From NCBI RefSeq assembly GCF_000269805.1, contig NZ_JH711482.1, positions 460,542 to 524,541 on the forward strand: a DNA stretch of 64,000 nucleotides, read 5' to 3'. Origin of the DNA: Actinomyces massiliensis 4401292. Its GTDB lineage: Bacteria; Actinomycetota; Actinomycetes; Actinomycetales; Actinomycetaceae. The stretch's first letter is position 1; the number at the start of each line of letters is the position of its first letter. The notes under the pieces are model-generated. The model did not search any database and was not told where the DNA came from. It saw nothing but the letters and a program-made list of their open reading frames with translations. Of this stretch, positions 50,179-59,584 are shown in pieces. A program made the position numbers and the translations under genes.

Positions 50179-52311
50179 ATGACAACAACAACCTCGGCCC
50201 CGGAGGCGATCCTCGCCGCCGTCGGCGGCCCGGAGAACATCACCCATCTCACCCACTGCGCGACGCGCCTGCGGTTCCAGCTCGTCGATGCCTCGGCCAT
50301 CGACACCCCCACCGTCGAGAAGATCCCCGGTGTCATGGGTGCGGTTCCGCAGTCCGGTGAGCGCTACCAGATCATCATCGGCGGCACCGTGCAGTCGATG
50401 TACGAGAGCATCATGGCGCTGCCGGAGATGAAGGACATCGGTGCCAAGGCCGCCTCCAACGACGACGTCAAGGCCGCAGCCCGAGCAGGCGGGATCCGCG
50501 GAAAGTTCGCCTGGGTGGACAACTTCTTCGAGTTCCTCTCCGACTCCTTCCGACCGCTCATCGGCGCGCTGCTGGGAGCCTCGATCTTCATCACCTTCAT
50601 GGCGCTGATGGGCACGCTCGGCATCATCGGCAACTGGGCGGACCCGCGTGTCACACTCACGCCGAGCTGGGCGTTCCTCAACCTCACCTGGCGCTCGGTC
50701 TTCTACTTCCTGCCGCTCATGGTGGCCTACAACGCCTCGAAGAAGCTCGGAGCGGATCCCTGGGTCGGCTTCTCCGTCATGGCCGTCACCATGCTGCCCG
50801 GATTCGCAGCGCTGGGAACAGTAGACCAGGCCACGAGCATGACCTTCATGGGGTCCGAGATCACGACTGTCAAGCTCTTCGGCGCCCTTCCCCTGACGAT
50901 CTTCGACTACGGATCGCAGGTCTTCCCGCCCCTGCTCCTGGCGGCAGTGCTCGGGCCGTTGACGAAGGGGCTCAAGAAGATCATCCCCGCTGACATCCAG
51001 CTGATCTTCGTGCCCTTCTTTGCCATGCTCATCATGATTCCGTTGACGAGCTTCCTCCTGGGACCGATCGGCGTCTACGTCGGCGCCTGGCTCGCCAACC
51101 TCCTGCAGGCGATCAACAACATCTCGCCCTTCATCTTCTGCATCATCATCCCGCTGATCTACCCCTTCATGGTGCCTCTGGGCCTGCACTGGCCCATCAA
51201 CGCGATCATGCTGCTCAACATCAACAACAACGGCTACGACTTCATTCAGGGCCCCATGGGCGCCTGGAACTTCGCCTGCTTCGGCGCCACTGCCGGTGTC
51301 ATGATCGTTGCCATGCGGCACAAGGAGAGGGATATGCGCGTCACCGCCACTGGTGCGCTCTTCGCCGGCCTGGTCGGCGGCATCTCCGAGCCGAGCCTCT
51401 ACGGTATTCACCTGCGCTTCAAGCGCATCTACCCGCGCATGCTCGTGGGCTGCGTCCTGGGCGGCATCATCCAGGGCATCTTCGGCGGCGTCACGACGCA
51501 CGCCTTCGTCTTCACCTCGTTGCTCACCATCCCCGCCTTCAACGGCGACGCCACGGGCGCGGATAGCACGAGCTCGATCGTCATCTACGGCGTTTCGGTC
51601 ATCGTCTCCTTCATCGTGGCGATGACCCTCGTCATCCTCTCGGACTACCGCACCCCGGAGGAGCGCGCCGAGATCGACAAGACCAACGCCGAGAACGAGG
51701 CCGATCTCGCTCTGGAGACCTCCACTGCCTCAGGCGAGGAGGCCGCATCGGATGGCGACGCCCAGACCGCCGACGCCCCCGCTGAGGAGGTTAAGCCCGC
51801 GCTGGTGCCGGGTGCGGTCACCGAGGTGCCCGCTCCGCTGACCGGAACGGTCATGCCCCTGGAAGACGTCACCGACCCGGTGTTCTCCTCCGGCGCCGTC
51901 GGCCAGGGCGCAGGTCTGACCCCCACCGGCGATATCGTGGTCACCGCCCCCGCAGACGGCACAGTCGTCGTCGCCCCCGACTCCGGGCACGCCTTCGGCA
52001 TCAACCTGGACAACGGAGTCGAACTGCTCATCCACGTCGGCCTGGACACCGTCAACCTCGAGGGCAAGGGCTTCGACGTCAAAGTCAAGCAGGGCGACCA
52101 CGTCACCGCCGGCCAAGAACTGGTCCGCGTCGACCGCGCCACCATCGAGGAGGCCGGCTACCCGCTGACCACACCGGTGCTCATCACCAACACCGCCAAG
52201 TTCGCCTCCGTCGAGATCATCGCCGACGGCGACACCACCACCGGCACCCCCCTCATCCGCGTCACCGCCCCGGCCGAGGACGCTGAGGAAGCTAAAGAAG
52301 CTGAGGACTGA
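50179..52311 (+). CDS. PTS EIIBCA sugar transporter, beta-glucoside family
   Basis: The 710-residue single-chain permease has EIIB (about 10-90, phosphocysteine Cys27 in HCATRLRF), EIIC (about 110-485, ten hydrophobic segments, with GGISEPSLYGIHLRFKR) and EIIA (about 555-690, His619 in ELLIHVGLDTV). The order B-C-A fits the glucose/glucoside superfamily. Sugar identity (cellobiose/salicin versus trehalose or sucrose) is not resolved. ATG 50179 is preferred to TTG 50176. The C-terminal tail EDAEEAKEAED is a 9-bp-repeat product. Confidence 0.93.
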   Translation: MTTTTSAPEAILAAVGGPENITHLTHCATRLRFQLVDASAIDTPTVEKIPGVMGAVPQSGERYQIIIGGTVQSMYESIMALPEMKDIGAKAASNDDVKAAARAGGIRGKFAWVDNFFEFLSDSFRPLIGALLGASIFITFMALMGTLGIIGNWADPRVTLTPSWAFLNLTWRSVFYFLPLMVAYNASKKLGADPWVGFSVMAVTMLPGFAALGTVDQATSMTFMGSEITTVKLFGALPLTIFDYGSQVFPPLLLAAVLGPLTKGLKKIIPADIQLIFVPFFAMLIMIPLTSFLLGPIGVYVGAWLANLLQAINNISPFIFCIIIPLIYPFMVPLGLHWPINAIMLLNINNNGYDFIQGPMGAWNFACFGATAGVMIVAMRHKERDMRVTATGALFAGLVGGISEPSLYGIHLRFKRIYPRMLVGCVLGGIIQGIFGGVTTHAFVFTSLLTIPAFNGDATGADSTSSIVIYGVSVIVSFIVAMTLVILSDYRTPEERAEIDKTNAENEADLALETSTASGEEAASDGDAQTADAPAEEVKPALVPGAVTEVPAPLTGTVMPLEDVTDPVFSSGAVGQGAGLTPTGDIVVTAPADGTVVVAPDSGHAFGINLDNGVELLIHVGLDTVNLEGKGFDVKVKQGDHVTAGQELVRVDRATIEEAGYPLTTPVLITNTAKFASVEIIADGDTTTGTPLIRVTAPAEDAEEAKEAED
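52276..52311. repeat. 9-bp tandem repeat (4 copies) at the 3' end of the PTS gene
   Basis: GAGGACGCT, GAGGAAGCT, AAAGAAGCT and GAGGACTGA encode the acidic tail and include the stop codon. Confidence 0.9.
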
Positions 52312-52359
52312 GGCGCGCAGCCGACCGACTGTCTCCCCTCAGGGAGACCGCTTGGGACA

Positions 52360-52410
52360 AACGCCGGTTCCCCGGCCCGCAGTAAGCTCGCGGGCCGGGG
52401 AACCGGCGTT
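52360..52410 (+). terminator. Very long hairpin after the PTS gene
   Basis: The arms 52360-52380 and 52390-52410 are perfect complements over 21 bp around a 9-nt loop. It lies 48 nt beyond the PTS stop and upstream of the PPK2 stop on the other strand, so it could serve both convergent transcripts. No T-tract follows. Confidence 0.8.
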
Positions 52411-52525
52411 ATAGCGGGGTTACTCGGGTATCGAAGACGCGCACCCCGCAACGGGCGAACGGCGCCGCCCCGCCCCCTCCCCCGCACGCGATCAGACGAA
52501 CAAGCAGGGTTCGGCTTCAGTTAAC

Positions 52526-53380
52526 TCAGTTAACGCCCTCGTCCTCAACGTCCACATAACGCTCGGGCGGCTCACCGGCACTCAGAGTCGCGGCGTAGTC
52601 GGGAACCTCCAACTGCAGGGATCGATCGGTGCGCTGATACCCGGTTGACGGCGGACGCTTCGGGAACTTCAATTCCGGCCGCTCAACATGGTGGTAAGGA
52701 ATGGAACCGAGCAGATGATGAATCACATTGATACGCGCCTTGCGCTTGTCCTCCGACTCCACCACGTGCCAACGCGCAGACTCGATATCGGTATGCACGA
52801 ACATGTCATCCTTGGCGCGCGAGTAGTCCTCCCAGCGGGTGACGGACTCCAGGTCGGTGGGCGACAGCTTCCAGCGTCGCATCGGATCGGTCAGCCTCGA
52901 CTTGAACCTCTTGTACTGCTCCTTGTCGGACACAGAGAACCAGTACTTGCGCAGCAGAATGCCGTCATCAACGAGCATTCGCTCGAAGATGGGGCACTGC
53001 TGCAGGAATCGCCGATGCTCCTCAGCGGTGCAGTAGCCCATGACATGCTCGACACCGCCGCGGTTGTACCAAGAGCGGTCGAATAGCCGAATCTCACCCG
53101 CCGCCGGCAAATGCGCTATATAGCGTTGAAAATACCACTGAGTGCGTTCGCGCTCAGTGGGCGCGGGCAGCGCCACCACCCGCGCAATACGCGGATTGAG
53201 ATACTCGGTGATCCGCTTGATCGCGCCGCCCTTGCCCGCTGCGTCACGACCCTCGAAGACCACGACGACCCGGGCGCCAGTGGACTTGACCCATTCCTGC
53301 ATCTCGACCAATTCGGCTTGCAGCCGCAGTAGCTCCGTCTCGTACAGGGAGCGATCCATTTTGGGGTGCTTCTTCGACAT
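52526..53380 (-). CDS. ppk2: Polyphosphate kinase 2 (PPK2)
   Basis: The 284-residue protein has the PPK2 Walker A FEGRDAAGKGGAIKRI (about 40-55), the Walker B-like RLFDRSWYNRGGVEHVMG, and SDKEQYKRFKSRLTDPMRRWKLSP. PPK2 transfers phosphate between polyphosphate and nucleotides. ATG 53380 starts MSKKHPKMDRSLYE, matching class I length. With the PPi-phosphofructokinase it suggests use of inorganic polyphosphate. Confidence 0.94.
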   Translation of the reverse strand: MSKKHPKMDRSLYETELLRLQAELVEMQEWVKSTGARVVVVFEGRDAAGKGGAIKRITEYLNPRIARVVALPAPTERERTQWYFQRYIAHLPAAGEIRLFDRSWYNRGGVEHVMGYCTAEEHRRFLQQCPIFERMLVDDGILLRKYWFSVSDKEQYKRFKSRLTDPMRRWKLSPTDLESVTRWEDYSRAKDDMFVHTDIESARWHVVESEDKRKARINVIHHLLGSIPYHHVERPELKFPKRPPSTGYQRTDRSLQLEVPDYAATLSAGEPPERYVDVEDEGVN

Positions 53381-53475
53381 ATCCGCAATTATGGCATAAA
53401 TCACGTCTTCTGACAGCCCGCTAAAGCCCTGACCGCAGCAGACCGAGTGCCAAGGAAGAGCTCGATCGCCGAGAC

Positions 53476-54339
53476 TCACCGAGGCATGCGCAGCGCCCAG
53501 AAGGCGACTGCCGCAGCAGCAGCCACGTTGAGGGAGTCGACTCCCCCTGCCATCGGAATGCGCACCACCTCATCGGCAGCCGCGACGGTGCGGCGCGAGA
53601 GCCCATCGCCCTCGGTCCCCAGCACGACAGCGACCCGGGAACCCGGCGCCGTACAGGCCTCGGAGGCGGCGAAGTCGTCCAGGCCCACGGAGTCATCCGA
53701 CAGGGCCAGGGCAGCCACCATGAAGCCCTGCTCATGGAGCTCATCCATGGCGGGCCAGCGCTCGATCCGGGTCCAGGGAACCTGGAAGACGGTGCCCATG
53801 GAGACCCTGACGCTGCGCCGGTAGAGGGGGTCGGCGCAGTGCGGGGTGACCAGGACGGCGTCGATCCCCAGGGCGGCGGCACTGCGGAAAGCGGCCCCCA
53901 CGTTGGTGTGATCCACCAGGTCCTCCAGGATGGCCACCCGTCTGGCGCCCTCTCCCCCGCGCACCGCGGCCAACAGGTCGCCGACACCGGCCAGCTCCGG
54001 CCGGTTCATGGCCGCCAAGGCGCCGCGGTGCAGGTGGAAGCCGGTGATGGACTCCAGCGCCTCCTCCGGTGCCAGGAAGACGGGCACCTCCCCGCCGTCG
54101 TCCGCTCCCCCGCATCCCGCAGCGGCGGCGATGACGGGCCGCATCTCCGGATAGTGGCGCTCTGCCATGAGGAAGGAGCGCGGGACGTGCCCGGCGGCCA
54201 CGGCGCGGGTGATGACCTTGGTGGACTCGGCCATGTACAGGCCGCGTTCGGTCTCCAGGCGGCGGCGCAGGGCCACATCGGTCAGGCTGGTGTAGTCGTT
54301 CAGGCGCTCATCGGCGCCGTCGGTGAGGCGAATGATCAT
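53476..54339 (-). CDS. SpoU/TrmH-family RNA 2'-O-methyltransferase
   Basis: The 287-residue protein has the trefoil-knot motifs NVGAAFRSAAALG (motif 1), VLGTEGDGLS (motif 2) and IPMAGGVDSLNVAAAAAVAFW (motif 3), preceded by a substrate-binding N-terminal domain (about 1-100). It methylates ribose 2'-OH of tRNA or rRNA. The ATG overlaps the ABC-transporter stop by 4 nt, so it is last in a three-gene operon. Confidence 0.92.
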   Translation of the reverse strand: MIIRLTDGADERLNDYTSLTDVALRRRLETERGLYMAESTKVITRAVAAGHVPRSFLMAERHYPEMRPVIAAAAGCGGADDGGEVPVFLAPEEALESITGFHLHRGALAAMNRPELAGVGDLLAAVRGGEGARRVAILEDLVDHTNVGAAFRSAAALGIDAVLVTPHCADPLYRRSVRVSMGTVFQVPWTRIERWPAMDELHEQGFMVAALALSDDSVGLDDFAASEACTAPGSRVAVVLGTEGDGLSRRTVAAADEVVRIPMAGGVDSLNVAAAAAVAFWALRMPR

Positions 54340-56333
54340 GGGCGGGGCCTCCCCGCCGAGTCCCGGCCCAGGCTCGCCATGAGCTCGTCTCGCTCGGCTG
54401 CGGGCTCATGGCGGACGGCCGGGCCGGAGAACTGGCTCTGGTAGAGCTCGTAATAGGCACCGTGAGCGGCGATGAGCTCATCGTGGCTGCCCTGCTCGAC
54501 GATATCGCCGTCCTCCATGACCAGGATGATGTCGGCATCGCGGATGGTGGACAGGCGGTGGGCGATGATGAAGCTGGTGCGGTTCCTGCGCAGCTCCATC
54601 ATGGCCTGCTGGACCAGCAGCTCGGTGCGGGTATCGACCGAGGACGTGGCCTCGTCCAGGACGAGGATGTGGCGTCCGGCCAGGAAGGCCCGCGCGATGG
54701 TCAGCAGCTGCTTCTCACCGGCGGACACGCCCGTGCCGGAGTCGTCGATCACCGTGTCGTAGCCCTGCGGCAGGGCGCTGATGATGTGGTCGGCACTGGC
54801 GGCCTGCGCGGCGGCGAGGACATCGTCGTGGGTGGCGCCCGGCTTGCCGAAGGCGATGTTCTCCTCAATGGTCCCCTCGAAGAGCCAGGTCTCCTGCAGC
54901 ACCATGCCGATCTGCTCGCGCAGCTCATCGCGGGTCAGGTCGCGCGTGTCGACGCCGTCCAGCGTGATCGAGCCGGACTGGGGGTCGTAGAAGCGCAGGA
55001 GGAGGTTGACCAGGGTGGTCTTGCCCGCGCCCGTGGGCCCCACGATGGCGACGCTCTGGCCCGGCTCGACCACCAGGTTGAGGTCGGTGATGAGCTCGGT
55101 GCCCGGGTTGTAGGAGAAGCGCACGTGGTCGAAGACGACGCGGCCCTCGACCTCGGCGGGCAGGTGGGCGCTGCCCGTCTCGGCCTCCTCGGGAGCGTCC
55201 ATGAGATCGAAGAGCCGCTCGGCGCTGGCGGCCCCGGATTGCAGCAGGTTCGCCATGGAGGCGAGCTGGGTGATCGGCTGGCTGAAGTTCTGTGAGTACT
55301 GGATGAAGGCCTGGACATCGCCCAGCGTCATGGTGCCGCTGGTGATCCTCAGCCCTCCCACCACGGCGATGATGACGAAGTTGAGATTGGAGATGACCCG
55401 CATGACCGGCTGGATGGTGCCGGAGATCCACTGGGCCTTGTAAGAGCCCTCGTAGAGGCGGTTGTTCTGCTCGGCGAACAGGTCCTCGAAGGCGCCCTCG
55501 GCGCTGAAGAGGGTCACGACCTCGTGCCCGGTGAAGGCCTCCTCGACGATGCCCGAGACCTTCCCCGTGGCGTCCCACTGCTCGGTGAAGTGCGGGCGCG
55601 AGCGCCGGGAGATGAGGGCGGCTGCGCCGATGGCCACGGGGATCGTCGCCAGCGCCACCGCGGAGAGCTCGCCGGAGACCGAGATCATCATGGCGGTCAC
55701 GCCGATGATGGTGATCAGCGAGTTGAAGGACTGCGAGATCGTCTGCTGGAGGGTCTGGGAGACGTTGTCGACGTCGTTGGTGACGCGGGAGAGCACGTCG
55801 CCGCGCGAGCCCTGATCGATGTAGGACACCGGGACGCGCGAGAGCTTGTCCTCCACCTGGGAGCGCAGGCGCTTGGCGGTGCGCTGCACCACCCTTGCCA
55901 GGATCAGGCCCTGGATCCACATGATGAGGGCGGCGGTGACGTAGAGCGCGGTGATCTGGGCCAGGACGACGGCGAGGCGGCCCGTGTCCAGCCCGGCCCC
56001 GACCGTGACGTCCATGCTGCTCACCATGGAGGCGTAGGTCTCGTGCCCCTGTTGGCGCAGCAGGGCGACGAGCCCCTCGCCCCTGGCGCCCGCGGGCAGT
56101 CCCTCGTGCGCGAGCAGCTTGCCCATGACGCCCTCGTAGATGATGTTGGTGGCCCGCCCGAGCACCCGCGGAGCCAGGACGTTGAGGAGGACGGAGGCGG
56201 TGGTCAGGACGACCACTGCGATGATCCTGGGGCGTTCGGGGCGCAACTCCCGTATCAGGCGCCTCCAGGCGCCGCGCGCGTCCTTGGCCTTGACGGTCGG
56301 GGCGCCCTGGTGGGGGCCGGGTCCCTGGCTCAT
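54336..56333 (-). CDS. ABC exporter half, permease-ATPase (canonical site)
   Basis: The 665-residue protein has six transmembrane segments (about 30-330) and an ATPase domain with Walker A GPTGAGKTTLVNLLLRF (about 424-440), signature TGVSAGEKQLLTIARA and Walker B ILVLDEATSSVD, with catalytic Glu present. It pairs with the next gene as a heterodimer. ATGA overlaps link it to both neighbours. The substrate is unknown. Confidence 0.93.
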   Translation of the reverse strand: MSQGPGPHQGAPTVKAKDARGAWRRLIRELRPERPRIIAVVVLTTASVLLNVLAPRVLGRATNIIYEGVMGKLLAHEGLPAGARGEGLVALLRQQGHETYASMVSSMDVTVGAGLDTGRLAVVLAQITALYVTAALIMWIQGLILARVVQRTAKRLRSQVEDKLSRVPVSYIDQGSRGDVLSRVTNDVDNVSQTLQQTISQSFNSLITIIGVTAMMISVSGELSAVALATIPVAIGAAALISRRSRPHFTEQWDATGKVSGIVEEAFTGHEVVTLFSAEGAFEDLFAEQNNRLYEGSYKAQWISGTIQPVMRVISNLNFVIIAVVGGLRITSGTMTLGDVQAFIQYSQNFSQPITQLASMANLLQSGAASAERLFDLMDAPEEAETGSAHLPAEVEGRVVFDHVRFSYNPGTELITDLNLVVEPGQSVAIVGPTGAGKTTLVNLLLRFYDPQSGSITLDGVDTRDLTRDELREQIGMVLQETWLFEGTIEENIAFGKPGATHDDVLAAAQAASADHIISALPQGYDTVIDDSGTGVSAGEKQLLTIARAFLAGRHILVLDEATSSVDTRTELLVQQAMMELRRNRTSFIIAHRLSTIRDADIILVMEDGDIVEQGSHDELIAAHGAYYELYQSQFSGPAVRHEPAAERDELMASLGRDSAGRPRP

Positions 56334-58111
56334 GCGGCCTCCTCGGCACTGATCTGCGACAGGACGATCTCCTGGTAGGTCGGGCAGCCTTCCATGAGCT
56401 CCTCGTGCGTGCCCAGTCCGACCACGCGGCCCTTGTCCAGCACGGCGATCTGGTCGGCGTCGCGGATCGACGCCACGCGCTGGGCCACGATGATGATCGT
56501 CGCGCCCCCTGTGGCCCGGCCAAGTCCCGCCCGCAGGCGCGCATCGGTGGCGTAGTCCAGGGCGGAGAAGGAGTCGTCGAAGATGTACACCCCGGCCGGG
56601 CGCAGCAGTGCTCGGGCGATGGCCAGGCGCTGGCGCTGCCCTCCGGAGAAGTTGACGCCGCCGGCGTCCACACCGTGGTCCAGGCCGTCATCCAGGGCCT
56701 GCACGAATCCGGCCGCCTGGGCCGCTTCCAGGGCGCGCCACAGCTCGGCGTCGTCGGTGTCGGGACCACCGCGCTGGAGGGTGGAGCGGATGGTCCCGGA
56801 GAAGAGGTAGGCCTTCTGCGGCACGGTGGCGATGGCGCGCCTGAGCTCGCGGGGGTCCAGGTCCCGCACATCGACGCCGTCGATGCGCACGGAGCCGTGG
56901 CTGACGTCGAGGAGGCGGGGCAGGAGGTTGACCAGCGTGGATTTGCCCGAGCCGGTGGAACCGATCAGGGCGGTGGTCGTGCCCGGAGCGATATCCAGGC
57001 TGATGCCGCGCAGGGCGCAGCTGTCTGCACCGGGGTAGCGCAGGGCGACGTCGTCCAGCTCGATGCGCCGGCCGCGGCCGCCCGCGGGGCCGCGTCCCGG
57101 CCCCTGATCGGCGCCATCGGGCGCCTCGGGCAGCCTGGCGGGATGCTCCGGCGCGGTGATGGAGGGCTGGAGGGCCATCACCTCCTGGAAGCGCCCGGCG
57201 GCGACCTGGGCGCGCGGCAGCATGCTGACCAGCATCACGGCGATCATGACGGAGAAGAGGATCTGCGTGATGTAGTTGAGGTAGGCGGTCAGGTCGCCGA
57301 TGGACATGCCGCCGCTGTCCACCCTCATGCCGCCGAACCAGATGACCGCCACCGAAGCGAGGTTCATGATGAGCTGGACCACCGGGAACATCAGCGCCAT
57401 GAGCTTGCCGATGCTCCAGGAGGTGGCGGTGAGCCGGCTGTTCGCCTCCTCGAAGACCTCGCGCCGCTGGGCGCTGCGGACGAAGGCCCGGATGACACGC
57501 ATGCCCTGGATCTGCTCGCGCATCACGAGGTTGACGCGGTCAATGCGGGATTGCTGGATGCGGAAGTGGGGCAGGAGGCGGCTGGCGATGAGGCCGACCA
57601 CCGCGGCGAGGAGCGGGACGAGCACCACCAGCAGGCCCGATAGGGGCACGTCCACCCTCAGCGCCATCACGGTCCCGCCCACGAGCATGATCGGGGCCAT
57701 GAGCATCATGGAGGAGATCATGAAGACCACCGACTGGACCTGCTGGATGTCGTTGGTGGAGCGGGTGATGAGCGAGGGCGCGCCGAATCGCGAGATCTCC
57801 TCGACGTTGAAGCGCTGGACGTGGCCGAAGATGTCCGCGCGCATGTCCCGCCCCAGGCCCATCGCCGATCTGGAGGCGACGTAGGTCCCCGCCACCGCCG
57901 CGGCCCCTTGGAGCGCGGTGATGGCGAGCATCTGGGCGCCCAGGCGCCAGATCGTCCCGGTATCGCCGGTGACGACGCCCCTGTTGATGATGGAGGCGTT
58001 GAGGGTGGGCAGCAGGAGCGCTGCGGCGGTTTCCAGGACCTTGAGCAGCAGGACGGCCGCTATCAGCCAGGCGTAGGGGCGCAGGTAGCGGCGAAGCGTC
58101 TTACGTAGCAC
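56330..58111 (-). CDS. ABC exporter half, permease-ATPase (degenerate catalytic site)
   Basis: The 593-residue partner has six transmembrane segments and an ATPase domain with Walker A STGSGKSTLVNLLPRLL and signature NFSGGQRQRLAIARAL. Its Walker B reads VYIFDDSFSALD: the catalytic Glu is Asp. Such asymmetric pairs are typical of heterodimeric exporters of the TM287/288 or LmrCD type, which move drugs or lipids. It is first of the three-gene operon. Confidence 0.93.
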   Translation of the reverse strand: MLRKTLRRYLRPYAWLIAAVLLLKVLETAAALLLPTLNASIINRGVVTGDTGTIWRLGAQMLAITALQGAAAVAGTYVASRSAMGLGRDMRADIFGHVQRFNVEEISRFGAPSLITRSTNDIQQVQSVVFMISSMMLMAPIMLVGGTVMALRVDVPLSGLLVVLVPLLAAVVGLIASRLLPHFRIQQSRIDRVNLVMREQIQGMRVIRAFVRSAQRREVFEEANSRLTATSWSIGKLMALMFPVVQLIMNLASVAVIWFGGMRVDSGGMSIGDLTAYLNYITQILFSVMIAVMLVSMLPRAQVAAGRFQEVMALQPSITAPEHPARLPEAPDGADQGPGRGPAGGRGRRIELDDVALRYPGADSCALRGISLDIAPGTTTALIGSTGSGKSTLVNLLPRLLDVSHGSVRIDGVDVRDLDPRELRRAIATVPQKAYLFSGTIRSTLQRGGPDTDDAELWRALEAAQAAGFVQALDDGLDHGVDAGGVNFSGGQRQRLAIARALLRPAGVYIFDDSFSALDYATDARLRAGLGRATGGATIIIVAQRVASIRDADQIAVLDKGRVVGLGTHEELMEGCPTYQEIVLSQISAEEAA

Positions 58112-58272
58112 GGCTGGAAGAGTACGTCAGACCTTCGCTACCGCCCCGCTACTCCCGCCACCGGCGAAAGCTGGAACAGGGCAGGGCACCCTCAGGCGGG
58201 ATCGCACACGACCGGTCCCTTACTCAAATCACTCCATCACTCCCCCGGCGGGCGAGAGTTCTGAGACGTGCG

Positions 58273-59466
58273 TCAGGCCCGATGCTGAGCAGTGGGCGGA
58301 ATCGAGGGCGGAGTGCCGTCGTGGTCGCCGGAAGGCTTCCCCTCAGCTGCAGTCCGCTCCCGCACTGATGCCTCGGACGCGCCGGCGCCCGACGGAGTGG
58401 CGTCATCCGCTATCTGAGTGGCGGATGCAACCTCGCCGCGGGCCTGCGCAAGGGCCTCTTCCGGCGTCTGCAGATTGGTCTGCGCCAGATTCGATGCGAT
58501 GTCGAGAGCGGAGTCCATGCCGGAGAGGTCGACGCCCGGTTCACCCTCGGCGCCGTCGTCAGACGGGTCCGAGCCCGACGGGGGCTTGTTGCCGCCAAGC
58601 GCGCCGGCGATACCGTTCAGCGCCGCGGTGAACTCGGTGGGAACGATCCACATCTTCGAGCTGTTGCCGTTGGCGATCTTGGGAAGGGTCTGCAGGTACT
58701 GGTAAGCCAGCAGTTTGGGATCGGCGTTGCCGCGGTGAATGGCGTCGAAGACCTGAAGGATCGCACGGGACTCGCCCTGCGCCTTGAGGATCGCGGACTG
58801 AGCCTGGCCCTCGGCGCGCAGGATCGCGGACTGCTTGTCACCCTCGGCCGTGAGGATCTGAGACTGCTTGACGCCCTCGGCCGTGAGGATAGCCGCACGG
58901 CGATCGCGCTCGGCGCGCATCTGCTGCTCCATGGCTCCCTGAATGGAGGCGGGCGGGTCGATGGACTTCAACTCGACATTTCCCACCCGAATGCCCCAGC
59001 GACCGGTCGCCTGGTCGAGAACACCGCGCAGCTGGCCATTGATCTGGTCGCGGCTGGTCAGCGTCTGCTCCAGGTCCATGGCACCGATGACATTGCGCAG
59101 CGTGGTCACCGTGAGCTGCTCGATCGCCTGCAGGTAGTTGGAGATCTCATAGGTGGCGCGCTTGGGATCGGTCACCTGGTAATAGATGACTGAGTCGATC
59201 GACACCACAAGGTTGTCAGAGGTGATCACCGGCTGCGGCGGGAAGGAGACGACCTGCTCGCGCAGGTCCACAGTGTTGCGCACGCGGTCGAAGAAGGGCA
59301 CAACGAAGTGGAGCCCGGCCCAGTACTCGGCCTGAAACTTGCCCAGGCGCTCCACGATGATGGCGTAGCTCTGCGGGACTATCCGTACGGCGCGGAAGAT
59401 GGCGATGATGATGAACAACGCCAGCAGCAGCAGAATGAAGATCGGGACAATAGTGAAATCGTTCAC
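58273..59466 (-). CDS. SPFH/band-7 domain protein (QmcA/YbbK-like)
   Basis: The 397-residue protein has an N-terminal membrane anchor (about 6-26) and a band-7 domain (about 28-250, IVPQSYAIIVERLGKF, VITSDNLVVSIDSVIYYQVTDP, AIEQLTVTTLRNVIGAMDLEQTL). A coiled-coil Ala/Glu/Gln/Arg region (about 185-235, AEGVKQSQILTAEGDKQSAIL) follows. Members form rings of lipid domains in the membrane and often work with NfeD proteins, encoded upstream here. The C-terminal 130 residues are low in complexity. Confidence 0.92.
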   Translation of the reverse strand: MNDFTIVPIFILLLLALFIIIAIFRAVRIVPQSYAIIVERLGKFQAEYWAGLHFVVPFFDRVRNTVDLREQVVSFPPQPVITSDNLVVSIDSVIYYQVTDPKRATYEISNYLQAIEQLTVTTLRNVIGAMDLEQTLTSRDQINGQLRGVLDQATGRWGIRVGNVELKSIDPPASIQGAMEQQMRAERDRRAAILTAEGVKQSQILTAEGDKQSAILRAEGQAQSAILKAQGESRAILQVFDAIHRGNADPKLLAYQYLQTLPKIANGNSSKMWIVPTEFTAALNGIAGALGGNKPPSGSDPSDDGAEGEPGVDLSGMDSALDIASNLAQTNLQTPEEALAQARGEVASATQIADDATPSGAGASEASVRERTAAEGKPSGDHDGTPPSIPPTAQHRA

Positions 59467-59584
59467 GCGAAGTATCTCCTGGTGTAGTCGGAACGGTCTG
59501 TCATGCTGTTATGCCGGTCGGGGCGGGGCTGGTAACCGGGCTCAGGACAGGTGCATGAGCGCCCCCGGGGACCTTGGTAGAGCC

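Noticed and set aside
50068-51501. Minus-strand 477-codon open frame
   Set aside because: It is antisense to the PTS gene and is almost entirely Asp/Glu/Arg/Gly/His.
54925-56871. Minus-strand 648-codon open frame spanning the ABC exporter genes
   Set aside because: It is an alternative frame of both real ABC genes, Arg/Gly/Pro-rich, and lacks the Walker motifs that the true frames carry.
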